Of a DNA stretch of 64,000 nucleotides, positions 31,373-41,613 are shown piece after piece. The first letter of the stretch is position 1. Each line of letters opens with the position of its first letter. The notes beneath the pieces are model-generated. The model was not told the DNA's origin. It saw nothing but the letters and a program-made list of their open reading frames with translations, and searched no databases. This DNA comes from Incurvaria masculella (taxonomy: Eukaryota > Arthropoda > Insecta > Lepidoptera > Incurvariidae): assembly GCA_946894095.1 (NCBI GenBank), contig OX335660.1, positions 2,919,001-2,983,000 of the forward strand, written 5' to 3'. A program made the position numbers and the translations under genes.

Positions 31373-31796
31373 AATGTGTTGTATATGTATGTATAATCGA
31401 CCGTGTAGCAAGGACACATTAATTAAAGAAAGAGAAATAACCACTTTACGAGTATACTGCAAGGCTGGACCCGAACCGGCAAAACGTACCATTCGCGGGT
31501 ATTGCGTCTATAATTTCGCTGCCTGCTGTATTATACCCATAAGTTGGAATTCTCCTACAGTCCCTCCTCCCGTAATCAATGCCTCCTCACAGTGTTAAAG
31601 ATTTTACCTACATACATTTATTTAAAGCTTCACCCGCGTTGCGGACATTGACTGCAAAGATTGAAAATTAATACATATTGCCAACGTCACCAAAATCGTA
31701 TTTGGCATCGGACGATAGAGCCAGTCCAAGGTTGACTTAAGTTATATACTTTTTCGTACTAAGCAGGTACGGCGCTTATTCCAAGGATAAATATAA
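31373..31796. mobile_element. tRNA-carrying foldback family, copy with both halves
   Basis: Left arm GGAATGTGTTGTATATG...GCAAGGACACATTAATTAAAG, then TTTACGAGTATACTGCAAGG, the tRNA module (31457-31528, minus), GGAATTCTCCTACAGTCCCT, GCGTTGCGGACATTGACTGC, CGTATTTGGCATCGGACG, and the other terminal motif ACTTTTTCGTACTAAGCAGG...GCTTATTCC. It gives the internal order of the family. Confidence 0.7.
31457..31528 (-). tRNA. tRNA-Leu-like module, complete length
   Basis: Minus strand: acceptor CAGCAGG/CTTGCAG (six of seven pairs), D arm GCG-AAATTATAGA-CGC, anticodon arm ATACC-CGCGAAT-GGTAC (four of five), variable GTTTT, T arm GCCGG-TTCGGGT-CCAGC (one mismatch). Loop base 33 is G. Same layout as 34877-34949. 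Confidence 0.6.
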
Positions 31797-32100
31797 GGAG
31801 AAGGATATATATGTTTGTCATAAATAATTTAACCATAGCCTGCTGTATTGCATTGTTGTGTGCGTGAGTGAGTTTGATTTTCTTTGCGGAGAGGCGACAC
31901 AATTTTTTTAATATAGTTTAGAAATAGCTAATGGACATCTGCGAACATAAAAAGTTAGTAAAAACAATATCTGACCATTGGACGTTATTTCATGTAAGAG
32001 AAATGTTTTAATGTGGATGTCGTTGTAAAACACGTTGCAGAGTGTGTACAACAATACTATTTTGTTTCTTTATGGCATAACACGCTAAACTCAATCAACA
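31797..32100. other. Spacer, no gene seen
   Basis: No recognisable feature. Confidence 0.4.
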
Positions 32101-32217
32101 AGTCAGTCAGTCAGTCAGCTTGTTTGCGTCCACTGCTGGACATACGCCTCTCCAATTTCCCTCCACTCCTCCCGGCCTTCAGCGGTACGGAACCACTGCT
32201 TTCCGCCGACGCACTTG
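32101..32217 (-). pseudogene. RTE-type LINE 3' end with GTCA tail
   Basis: Minus strand: GTGCGTCGGCGGAAAGCAGT, GGGAGGAGTGGAGGGAAATT and GTCCAGCAGTGGACGCAAAC, then a (TGAC)n tail (32101-32117 as GTCA). It encodes the same C-terminus as 13070-13233 and is truncated at 5'. Confidence 0.7.
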
Positions 32218-32275
32218 CACAGGGAACGTGACCTACAGTTTAACATGGATTCCGAACGGTGAACCAGTCCGTATC
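32218..32275 (-). mobile_element. Short SINE fragment
   Basis: Minus strand CCGTTCGGAATCCATGTTAA and CTGTAGGTCACGTTCCC, adjacent to the RTE tail. Confidence 0.5.
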
Positions 32276-32350
32276 TACGAGCTAGTACGTACGAGCCACT
32301 CTATTCAATATGATGACGTATGTATTCCTTATCTATTACAATGCCTAATC

Positions 32351-32655
32351 TTTTTTTTAGGGTTCCGTACCCAAAGAGTGAAAAGGGAACCCTATTAGTA
32401 AGCCTCCGCTGTCCGTCCGTTCGTCCGTCCGTCCGTCCGTCCATCTGTCACAGGGCTGTATCTCATGAACCGTAATAGGTAGGCAGCTGAAAATTTCACA
32501 GAGTGTGTATTTATTTTGCCGCTATAACAACAAATAGGTAAAATAAAAAAATAATAAAAATGAAAGGGGGGCCCCATACAAAAACGTGATTTTTTAGTGT
32601 TGATGGTACGGAACCCTTCGTGTGCGAGTCTAACTCGCACTTGGCCGGTTTTTTT
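32351..32655 (-). mobile_element. GTCC-tract element, copy 5
   Basis: Full length: AGGGTTCCGTACCCAAAGAG, GTCC tract, GCCGCTATAACAACAAATAG, terminal hairpin region CGAGTCTAACTCGCACTTGG. Confidence 0.75.
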
Positions 32656-33224
32656 AATGCTTGGAGGTAACAATATAATTCGAAAATCATATTTTAAGTT
32701 CGTACGCGGGATATTTGTGCAACTAAAAAAACCTCTATAATTTCAAAGGAAAAAAATTATATTATACGACATCGAACTTCAAAAGTATATATTATATTAT
32801 ATTATGTACACGTATTTACCTACGTATGCTTTGAAGTGTTAATGCGTCCCGTATGACCTTATATTGGAGACCTTTGATTAGGTTTTCTAAAGGTGTATTT
32901 ATTTCCAGCTGTCTCTCTTTCATATTGAGCGAGCGCCGAGAAACTTCGTCGGAAAAATCAGACTAATCAAAATCTGCCTCTCGAGACTCATAATAAAAGA
33001 TGGAAAACCTTTTTTTAATTTTAATATTTCTTTGCTGCCGCCCGAATATAATTTACATGTACAAAATTCGTTTGATCAAAAATTCATTCACTAAGTGGGA
33101 TAGATAAGGACCTATTGAAAAGGAGCGGTGGGTGCCTTCATAGAATTTAATGAAATTATAAAAATACGCGAACCCAGCTGAGGCCGCCAAATAACACGGG
33201 AACGGAATGGGAATTCAATAAATG
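32656..33224. other. Spacer, no gene seen
   Basis: A short ATTAT-type tract lies at 32789-32805. Nothing else recognised. Confidence 0.4.
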
Positions 33225-33520
33225 AAAACCAACCAAGTACGAGTCGGACTCGCACGATGGTACGAAGGGTTTCGTACCATCGTGCGAGATTTAACACAAA
33301 AACAGTTTTGTACAGGGCCCTCTTTTTTTTTATATTTTTTTCACTTTACCTGTTTATTGATATAGCGGCAAAATAAATATACCCTCTGTGAAAATTTCGG
33401 TTCATGAAATACAGCCCTGTGACAGACGGACGGACGGACGGATAGACGGACGGACGGACGGACAGCGGAGGCTTAGTAGTAGGGTTTCACTGGCCCCCTT
33501 TGGGTACGAAACCCTAAAAA
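33225..33520 (+). mobile_element. GTCC-tract element, copy 6
   Basis: CCAAGTACGAGTCGGACTCGC at the left, GATATAGCGGCAAAATAAAT, GACG tract (33424-33462), and GGGTACGAAACCCTAA at the right. Near the left end CGATGGTACGAAGGG/CGTACCATCG makes an extra small hairpin. Confidence 0.75.
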
Positions 33521-33771
33521 CGACTTACATGTTATTTCTTCTTGTAAAATTATGTTGTAGGCTTTTTTTTAGGTAGAATGAAGGTTTATTTGATAAAATA
33601 TTAAGAAACTAAACATTAAAATCATTATCACAAATTAAAATATTCTTCAATGGGGACAGATGACATTGTCCCCATAACGGAGGCAGCGTTTCCCCGCTGT
33701 ATCGCCTGGCTTATGCGCTGCTTAAAGTACGCATACATGTTAGTTATTACATGTTTGTGTATAGTGTGTCA
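33521..33771. other. Spacer, no gene seen
   Basis: Includes ATGGGGAC/GTCCCCAT (33650-33675), an 8-bp hairpin. No gene recognised. Confidence 0.4.
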
Positions 33772-34152
33772 GCCTCAGTGGCCCAGTGGCGCGACACTTC
33801 GGCGATCGCTCTCCGAAGTTAAGCAACGCTGGGTCCGGTCTGGTCTTGGATGGGTGACCACTCGACCGTTAAGAGAGGCTGGCCGTGGTTCGGATTCCAC
33901 GTTAAACTGTAGGTCCCCTTCCTTACTTACTAGGTGGTAGGGTTCATCCCGCCCGGGTTGGTACCAACGCATTGGATGAACGATGGTCGAAGCGGCAATG
34001 AAAATTGTCCGTGTTTTCCATCCAGTTCAATGTAGCCGTGCAATATAAGGAAGGTCCTGGCATGGCACCTAGTTCCCATGTGGTGTGTTGGGCTAATACC
34101 ATGACAGAAGGTGTGGTATTAGCCACCCATGTCCAGTCACATAAAAAAAAAA
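33772..34152 (+). mobile_element. SINE with 5S rRNA-like head, full length
   Basis: Same structure as 11238-11616: GCCTCAGTGGCCCAGTGGCG start, 5S-like head, common body, poly-A tail to 34152. 381 bp. Confidence 0.85.
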
Positions 34153-34742
34153 CCTTATAGACGTCTACTCTTTTAAACTAACTGCCTTCCTAATAAACAT
34201 TTATAGATCTACATAGAAATACCGTAGTAATAGCGATGTTTATAAGCAAGGCAGTAAATGTCTAGGTAGGGTAAAATATACTATTCGTGTTTAATTTTGT
34301 TTATCATTAATTTCATTCTTCGCAGCCAAGGTAAGAAACTTCGCTGAAATTTTGTTCATGTTAACAAAATATATTGTATATTTGCCACCGTCTATATACA
34401 TGGTGTTTGGTAATTCGATACATTCCATCTAAGGGGTCATTCTAGAGCTAATTTGCAACAAATTTGGCACAGTGAAGTGGGGGTTTAAAATCAATAGTTT
34501 TTGAGTTATTTAAGTTTTTTTTAATGTACTGTGTTATTATAAAAAAGTTATAATTTTCAAATAACTACTACCCTCTGGGTATTTTATTAGCAATTTTCTA
34601 ATAGGTCATGAATCAGAGACTTCCATAAAAAAAATAATGCATTTAAAATATCCAAAATCTGTAAATCTGATGATGTAAAAAAAATTACATCATTTATTTA
34701 AATCAGAGAGGAGCATTAAATAAAAAAGCATGAAAAAAGAAA
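34153..34742. other. Spacer, no gene seen
   Basis: 34400-34640 (ATGGTGTTTGGTAATTCGAT onward) looks like part of an unnamed insect repeat. No coding signal. Confidence 0.4.
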
Positions 34743-35170
34743 TATACTTTTTCGTACTAAGCAGGTACGTCGCTTATTCCAAGGAATGTGACATGTATGT
34801 ACGTATAATCGACCGTGAAGTAAGGATACATTAATTGAAGAAGGAGCCCAGTAAAAAGAACTACTTTACGAATATACTGCAAGGCTGGACCCGAACCAGC
34901 AAAACATACCGTTCGCGGGTATTGCGTCTACCAATTTCGCCACCCATAATAAAGTAAAGTAAAGTATACCCATAATTTGGAATTCTCCTACAGTTCCTTC
35001 CCGTAATGAATGCCTCCTACTAACACAGTGCTTAAGATTATACCTACATACATTTATTTAAGGGTTCATCTGCGTTGCGGACATTGACTGGGTTCTTTTT
35101 ACTGGGCTCCTTCTTCAATTAATGTATCCTTGCTTCACGGTCGATTATACGTACATACATGTCACATTCC
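34743..35170. mobile_element. tRNA-carrying foldback family, best copy
   Basis: Arms 34783-34861 and 35092-35170 (79 bases each) are inverted copies that pair essentially throughout, from GGAATGTGACATGTATG to GCCCAGTAAAAAGAAC. Outside the left arm is ACTTTTTCGTACTAAGCAGG. Between the arms are TACTTTACGAATATACTGC, the tRNA module (34877-34949, minus), GGAATTCTCCTACAG and GCGTTGCGGACATTGACTG. The near-perfect arms suggest fairly recent formation or gene conversion. Confidence 0.8.
34877..34949 (-). tRNA. tRNA-Leu-like module, best folded copy
   Basis: Minus strand: D arm GCG-AAATTGGTAGA-CGC, A, anticodon arm ATACC-CGCGAAC-GGTAT (all five pairs), variable GTTTT, T arm GCTGG-TTCGGGT-CCAGC (all five pairs), acceptor strand CTTGCAG. 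The 5' acceptor strand is altered by a nearby deletion (TTATGGG). GGCGAAATTGGTAGACGC and TGCTGGTTCGGGTCCAGCC closely resemble bacterial tRNA-Leu arms, although the variable loop is class I. Loop base 33 is G, and CGA would sit at the anticodon. Probably not a functional tRNA. Confidence 0.65.
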
Positions 35171-35185
35171 TCCAATGAAAAAATA

Positions 35186-35392
35186 ATTCGGAATCCATGT
35201 GAAACTAGGTCCCCTCCCCTACCCGGGCGGGCTTTACACTACCTGGTTGAGCTTGAGTTGGTACCATCGCATTGGATGTTAAGAAGGTCGAAGCGGCAAA
35301 GGGCACCTAGTTCCGTCGGAAATGCCATGCGTAGGGCTAATATCATGACGGTGTGTGGTATCCATCCATGTCCAGTTAAATAAAAAAATACA
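35186..35392 (+). mobile_element. SINE body with internal deletions
   Basis: TTCGGAATCCATGTGAAACT, GTTGGTACCATCGCATTGGATG, GTCGAAGCGGCAA, then a jump to GGCACCTAGTTCC and a tail ending in A residues. The segment between GCGGCAA and GGCACC is deleted. Confidence 0.65.
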
Positions 35393-36039
35393 TTGTCAAC
35401 TGATTAAAAAAATATATGTGAATAATTACTTTAACAATTCCAGAGAGCTGAATTTAGACATTCGCTTCGCATCACTCAGCACGGAAACGTTAAATGCCGG
35501 CACTAATTTCAGTTTCAGACAAGACTATTCCTTACAATGTTTTCCCACCCGCGCGGAGCACTCAAAATCCCCGATAAGCAGGCAATAAACCGGGCGAGGG
35601 CGGGCAGAGAGGCTGAGGCGCGGGTGTTGGGCGGAGAGCAGTTTATACGTCCGCTTGCAATAAAGCAAAAATACTGCGCTACAACCGCAGAAGAGAAAAG
35701 GAATGAGAGGCGCCACGTTGTCGTTGATATATTAAGAATAAGAATAAGACATTTTATCTGCCACAACGCATAAGTACAAAATAGTAATAAACAGAAAAAC
35801 AAAATTAAACTGAATTAAAACACTTAAACATTGCATTATCTTGTAGGTATCTTAAATTTGTATTCGTATCGGAAATCGCGTGTCTTGTGCCACACAGTTC
35901 AAACTATAGGCTTAGAATGTAAAGACATACAGAGTCAACTGACGGATGAGACCAAAATCGTTTCATGCAAAATGTACTGAAATTTCTTTTTGTACTCAAA
36001 AACATTTCCAAATCGCTATGAAGCTTCGTAATTATGATC
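35393..36039. other. Unassigned stretch
   Basis: 35525-35720 is GC-richer and open on three frames (up to 95 codons minus), with no recognisable domain. The overlapping open frames reflect composition, not a gene. Confidence 0.35.
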
Positions 36040-36589
36040 TTAAGGTGGCCCAACGCGCTCATCTCCCCATACAAAAGGGGAAAGAAGATCACGCCTATAT
36101 TTCTTGTCAGAGATCCAAAATTTTGCTCAAAATAGCTTTATTTGATTGAACTAGATGTCTGATGACCATTGGCATTGTAAAATTGTGTTTGGTTTCCAAG
36201 TTATAACGTCCGAAAGTTCGGATTTTTCGCGCGTTTTATACAATAACTTTGGACGTGGATTACGCAATGATAAAGTAAGAACATCTTTAAAAAATTAGGC
36301 ATCAGACATAGCTTATTTAATCAAGATTTATAATCTATTTGGTTTTTATTACATTTTTGACTACAGCAGTCGTGGTTTACTTTTAGCTATAAGTCGTTTT
36401 GAAATTAAAATTTTCGTAAATCTTACCAAATCATACACTATGCACATTGTCTTTTTTGTGGACAGGTTGCATCTTCCTCATCACGGAGCCTGTCTTATTC
36501 TTAGAAACAGAGAAGGTCCCAGAGCGCAACAGCACGGTTTTGTACCGTGCCCGCAAATGAGTTGAGGCCGCCGGGTTGGGCCACCTTAA
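36040..36589 (+). mobile_element. TTAA-bounded MITE, copy 4, complete
   Basis: TTAA-GGTGGCCCAACGCGCTC at the left and GGGTTGGGCCACC-TTAA at the right. The 550-bp interior has no frame longer than 67 codons. Together with 52952-53509 it defines the family. Confidence 0.8.
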
Positions 36590-37779
36590 GTTATGTCTTA
36601 AGTTTTACTTTGTAATGTTGAAGAAAGTTAAGAAATTTGATCGACAAAGAATCAGTGCGTCACACCTTATTTGCCATATGTTGCCCCTTATTTACCATTT
36701 AATTTAACTTGTATGATACCAATTTGGTCGTAACTTCGCTGGTCCATGTAAATGTATGTTAACATTTTTTTCTGTATGTATTCGACTGTTTGTTACGCAA
36801 ATAAAATAACATAAAAAAGGGTTTTTATTGGGTGTTTTTACTCCTGTTCACTTAACAATCTTTAAATGCACAGGTCACCATGCTTTCTTTAAGGAAAAAT
36901 ATAGATTATAGAAAATATAGAGAAATAATAAAGATTTAATTTTAAAACATTGCACATTCCATGAGCGCGTGTCTCATCGGGCAGATGTGTTCCATCTCTC
37001 TCTAACTGGCGGTAGTGGTACTTGAGTTGACGTCTCACTCCCACACTTTGTTCGTCCTGTAAGCACAGTGTGCTATGCTAAGTCCATAGTCAAAACATCG
37101 CCATCGCAAACGAATGGATTTTTAAGTTAGGTTGGTGGAAAATTGCTGGCAGCGAGTCTCATAACAGCAGCACATCTCCTAACTTTTTTGATCTGAGGTT
37201 CTAACGGTAGGCGGGCGGGGTTGTGCCAGATCTGATGGCGGGACTACATCATTGGCAAAGTCTGCAAAGAAAATATAATTACACTCCAGACACACCAAAG
37301 TACAATAGGCAACAGACCAATGTTATCGAAAATGAGCTCAAGCAACACTAAATATACATTGACTTCTTGCAACACTTTTATGGGAGACTATACATGCAAT
37401 CATCGCTTAAAGCATCAAATATTTAACTGCATACGTAACCCTACGAAAAAACCCATAGATGCAGAAACACACATTCGTTAATTAATAAATAATCGTTAAT
37501 TTTTACTTTTATCCTATATGTTTGGTCTGTGTTCTACTATACAACAAAGTGAGCGAATAAAACTTTATCAATTGAATAGCCAAACATCATAAAACTGAAG
37601 TTTAATCAAATCGGGTCTGTGTTGGTTTGAATTTTAATATTTTTTTTCCATCCGTTTCTCAAAAGAAAAAAAAGCACCCTTATAGGATCACTTTCTTGTC
37701 CGTCTGTATGTCCATTTCTGCCGCATATTTTAACATTCGTAAAGAAATCTAAACCTACAGAATAAATTATTATAACTTA
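36590..37779. other. Spacer, no gene seen
   Basis: Nearly 1.2 kb without a recognisable gene or repeat. 37130-37250 is slightly GC-richer. Confidence 0.4.
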
Positions 37780-37950
37780 TTTACTTTACCTATTTGTTGT
37801 TATAGCGGCAAAACACTCTGTGAAAAATTCAGCTGCCTAACTATTACGGTTCATGAGATACAGTCCTGTGACAGACGGACGGACGGACGGACAGCGGAGG
37901 CTTAGTAATAGGGTTCCGTTGGCACCCTTTGGGTACGGAACCCTAATAAA
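37780..37950 (+). mobile_element. GTCC-tract element, copy 7, 5' half missing
   Basis: Starts in the core at CTTTACCTATTTGTTGTTATAG and runs through the GACG tract to GGGTACGGAACCCTAA. The AAGTGCGAGTC hairpin half is absent. Confidence 0.75.
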
Positions 37951-37989
37951 AAGCATAGTGCAGTCTGGCTTTTTCTGTGTTAACCTTAG

Positions 37990-38118
37990 CCGGACATGGA
38001 AACCGCGGACAATATGCATTGCAGTTTCGAACATCGTTCATTCAATACGATGGCACCAAACCGTGCGGGGCGATCCCTCTCACCTAGTAAGTGAAGAAGG
38101 GGGCCAGTACAGCCTTTT
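37990..38118 (-). mobile_element. SINE body fragment
   Basis: Minus strand: TAGGTGAGAGGGATCG, GGTGCCATCGTATTGAATG and TGTCCGCGGTTTCCATGTCC in family order, diverged. Confidence 0.55.
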
Positions 38119-38811
38119 GTTATTTGTTTAAGTACCGGAACCCATAGCGCAATCATCTCCTTTTGGTCTGTTTCTGTTGTATATTATATGGTTTACAATT
38201 TTTTCTACTGGCCCAGTCAAGTACAGACATGTATATTCATGTCGTTACACTCGAAATAGAGGCGGATTCTCCTCACTGATTGACGACACCTTAGAGTAAA
38301 ATGGACTCAGGAATTATCTCTCTTTACAGTGTAACAACATTTTTTTCCTTTTCAAATTCTAGTGTGTCACCTACCTACAGATATTTCTATTGCCTTTCCT
38401 CATCACCCAAGGGTTGACTGGAAGAAATCACTCTTAGTGATAAGTCCGCCTTTGTGCAGTATTGTTGTTTTGCTGTAAGTTTTCTCTGAAATTGTATTTT
38501 TGTTTATGCACAATAAAGAATTTATTCATTCATTCATTCATAAAATGCCTGACTGTACCGATCATAGGCAGCGAGGCGGTCCCGACTCACGGGGCTTTTC
38601 CAAGACGCTTTTCCGAAGGATTAGGTGAGACTGACGTAAAGGAGAGGCGTAACCCTTGTGGGGCCAACAAAATTGCCAGTTACCTCCGGGTGCGGGGGTT
38701 ATAAACTGGGGTAATGCTCTCCTAAACACACTTAAAGGAAACGTACTCTAGTGGAACAGGGGTCACGGATGACTAAGACGGCGCTATACTCAGATCTCTT
38801 TTAATTTCATT
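38119..38811. other. Spacer with (ATTC)n
   Basis: An ATTC microsatellite lies at 38521-38540. 38560-38700 is GC-richer and open for 80 codons but shows no domain. Confidence 0.4.
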
Positions 38812-38868
38812 TTCAACGACATCTACATTTGAAGCATTGTAATCAGATTTTGAAAATAATCTGAAAAA
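38812..38868. mobile_element. Solo arm of the tRNA-Thr foldback family
   Basis: ACATCTACATTTGAAGCATT then AATCAGATTTTGAAAATAAT equal the left arm of 30183-30464. It ends exactly where the next GTCC-tract element starts. Confidence 0.7.
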
Positions 38869-39136
38869 CAGGCCAAGTGCGAGTCGGACTCGCACACGAA
38901 GGGTTCCGTACCATCGTAAAATATTTAACACAAAAAAATCAGGTTTTTATTTAAAGTTTATATTTTTTTCATTTTACCTATTTGTTGTTATAGCGGCAAA
39001 ATAAATACACACTCTGTGAAAATTTCAGCTGTCTACCTATTACGGTTTACGAGATAGAGCCCTGTGACAGACGGATGGACGGACGGACGGACGGACGGAC
39101 AGCGGAGGCTTAGTAATAGGGTTCCGTTTTCACCCA
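38869..39136 (+). mobile_element. GTCC-tract element, copy 8
   Basis: Begins GGCCAAGTGCGAGTCGGACT, has the core and the GACG tract, and ends at GGGTTCCGTTTTCACCC, lacking the final GGGTACGGAACCC. Probably inserted into or beside the solo arm. Confidence 0.75.
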
Positions 39137-39667
39137 AAGTTTCACCTTAGTTGGCAGCAAAAACCAAATAAAAATTCCCGGATTCTCTACATATTTTCTC
39201 AGCGCTTCTCCTAGACAACTCTCCAGAAAACGAGAAGAGAATAAACGCCGTATAGGTTTTACGAGCGCGCGCCGTTCGCGCGTAAGTAGCCAGTCGGAGC
39301 GGCGGAGGGAATGCGACGCAAACACGCGCCCGCGACGGGCGGTAACTCACGGTTACCAGGCCCCGGGGGAATGGAGATCTGTGGGGGAGGCCTGCCAAAA
39401 AACTCCGCTGTAACGCCTCCGATGGGACCACAGATTTGGGAATATGCTAGAGGTGCCGTCTCATATGAGCTCTTATCAATAAACTGCATTACTTGTAATT
39501 ATTATGTATTACTACACAATACTATGTGTACTAATAACGCATACTATTAGGGTAATGCAAATTAGTAAATTTTTTTAAGAAATAAAATAAAATAAGAGAA
39601 TAAAATAAACTTAATGATTAGCAAAACAAAAACATAAGTAACAAAAATGCAAAACAGAAAAAAAATG
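39137..39667. other. GC-rich stretch, unassigned
   Basis: 39190-39440 is distinctly GC-rich for this window and open in several frames (94 codons minus at 39147-39431). No domain is recognisable. It could be a LINE or LTR fragment or a decayed exon. The rest is AT-rich. Confidence 0.35.
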
Positions 39668-40005
39668 ATGGTTTTATGCAACTTGACGTAAATGGCTAAT
39701 GCCACACAACTAACGTTATGATATTATTCCAACACACCACATTCCCGAAGGAATTACGTGCCATGCCAGAACAATTTTTCATGCCGCTTCAACCATACCC
39801 GGGCTGGTTCACCTAGTAGGGGAAGGGGCACTACAGTCTTACATGAGTTCTGAACTATGTAACAGATCGCATTCGTAAAGAAATGCACTCATCAAACTCA
39901 GAGAGGGAAATACAGCGGTACATGACCGTGGCGAGGATTTGAACAATAACCTCTCCCATGAAAGGCAAGTACTCACCGAAAGGCAACACTGCGATCTGTA
40001 CAAGG
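39668..40005 (-). mobile_element. SINE with tRNA-like head
   Basis: Minus strand: box-B-like TTCAAATCCTCGCC in the head, linker GCATTTCTTTACGAATGCG, the body with gaps, and tail AGTTGCATAAAACC. Old copy. Confidence 0.65.
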
Positions 40006-40092
40006 CGGATAAGTCCAATTAGTTACGAATGCGAACTGTTCCATGCTTCCTGGTCATTTTGTCAAAACTGTACCGACGTACGTGCGCCCTAA

Positions 40093-40304
40093 TTTTTTTT
40101 ATGTAACTGGACATGGATGGCTAATACCGTCAGATATTAGCCTAACACACCACATGGGAACTATGTGCCATGCCAGGACCTTCCTTATATCGCTCGGCTA
40201 CATAGAACTGGATGTAAAACAAAGACAATTTTCATTGCCGCTTCGACCATCGTTCATTCAATGCGATGGTACCAACCCGGGCGGGGTTAACCCTACCACC
40301 TACC
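40093..40304 (-). mobile_element. SINE body and tail
   Basis: Minus strand: GGTAGGGTTAACCCCGCC, GGTTGGTACCATCGCATTGAAT, GTCGAAGCGGCAATG, CCTGGCATGGCAC, and poly-A (T run at 40093-40100). Head absent. Confidence 0.7.
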
Positions 40305-40589
40305 ATATGCTATACTATTGCATTATAGTGGGCATACGACAGAGGACGCACTTCAATGTGTATAGAGTTTGAATGTAAAACGGGGTCGAATGCGCGCGGC
40401 AATGGAGCGAGATGAAGGCATCTCTACCTTTTACCAATTCTTTGGATGCTACTGAATGTTTGTACCAATACGCGTAATCTAATCGAGATAGGCAGAGATG
40501 AATGAGTGAATGAACAGGAAAAAAGTTTACTCAGGGACGCGTGGACTTGCCTTCCATGCCAGGCTTTGGCACCACTTTATTTTTCATTC

Positions 40590-41150
40590 TGTGTTAGATA
40601 AGTGCATTTCGTTACAAATGCGAGCTTTTCCGTGGTTCGGATCAATGTTAAACTATAGGTTTTGTATCAAGGTTGGGTTGAGCCCTCCCGGAATGCTACC
40701 ATCGCCTTGAATGAAAAGATGGTCCAAACGGCAATGGAAAATTGTCTGTTAGGGTTCCGTACGCAATGAGTGCCAACGGACCCTATATCTAAGCCTCCGC
40801 TGTATGTCCGTCCGTCCATCCATCCGTCCGTCCGTCTGTCACAGGGCTGTATCTTATGAACCGTAATAAGTTAGCAGCTGAAATAGCAGAGTGTGTATTT
40901 ATTTTGCAGCTATAACAACAAATAGGTATAGGTAAACATAAAAATTAAAGGGTGGGGGGCACACAACAAACGTTATTATTTGTGTTATATTTTGTACGAT
41001 TAGTACGGAACCCTTCGTGTGCGAGTCCGACTCGCACTTAGCCGTTTTTTTAATCCAAAGGGGATGGTCCCGACATGGTTGGGTTGGGTATCATGACAGT
41101 GGGTATGGTAGTGTGGTATTAGAAATCTATGTCCAAATACATAAAAAATA
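40590..41150 (+). mobile_element. SINE split by a GTCC-tract element
   Basis: 40590-40746 holds the linker and body (GCATTTCGTTACAAATGCGAG, GGCAATGGAAAATTGTCTGT). 41053-41150 holds the tail (GGTATCATGACAGTGGG, GTATTAGAAATC, A run). The GTCC-tract element between them (40747-41052) must be younger. Confidence 0.65.
40747..41052 (-). mobile_element. GTCC-tract element, copy 9, nested in a SINE
   Basis: AGGGTTCCGTACGCAATGAG at the left; CGAGTCCGACTCGCACTTAGCC at the right with an intact hairpin. The nesting order is the reverse of that at 7108-7835. Confidence 0.75.
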
Positions 41151-41613
41151 TGTTTTAATTTTTTGTTAAGGACTCAACTTTTTGATTGGAAGTGACTCCT
41201 GTTACACCTTCTATATCTGAACTGATAATATATATCCATAAATCAATATATTTAAGTAACAAAAAAAGTATATTTGCAGCGAACGGTTACAAAAAAGCGG
41301 TTTTTTTACATAAGACATGCTCTCACATTTGACGGTGGAAATTTAGGAGAGTTGCTGTGAGACTGGCACTGAGCAAAATCACTCAAAAACAATATAAAAT
41401 AACGTAAAATATATTTTATTAAAGCAAATTTAATAAAAAAACACATACAAATTATAAACATATTTTTAGACTTAATTTGGACACATGTAAACACGACGAT
41501 CGACAAATATAGGTGACTTCTGTGCCTAATCTTACAACACCAGTCTTGTTACTTCAGGGGTTAGTGATCAGGAAATGAATAATACCCGGCGGATTCCTAA
41601 TTTTCTCGTATCC
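41151..41613. other. Spacer, no gene seen
   Basis: AT-rich, nothing recognised. Confidence 0.4.

Noticed and set aside
34877..34949. Bacterial contamination or lateral transfer of a tRNA gene as such
   Set aside because: The module sits in a multi-copy insect-like foldback element with flanking DNA of the same style; no other bacterial sequence is present. A bacterial ancestor of the module stays possible.
39147..39550. Gene in the GC-rich stretch with several 70-94 codon frames
   Set aside because: Frames overlap on both strands with no motif; likely compositional.
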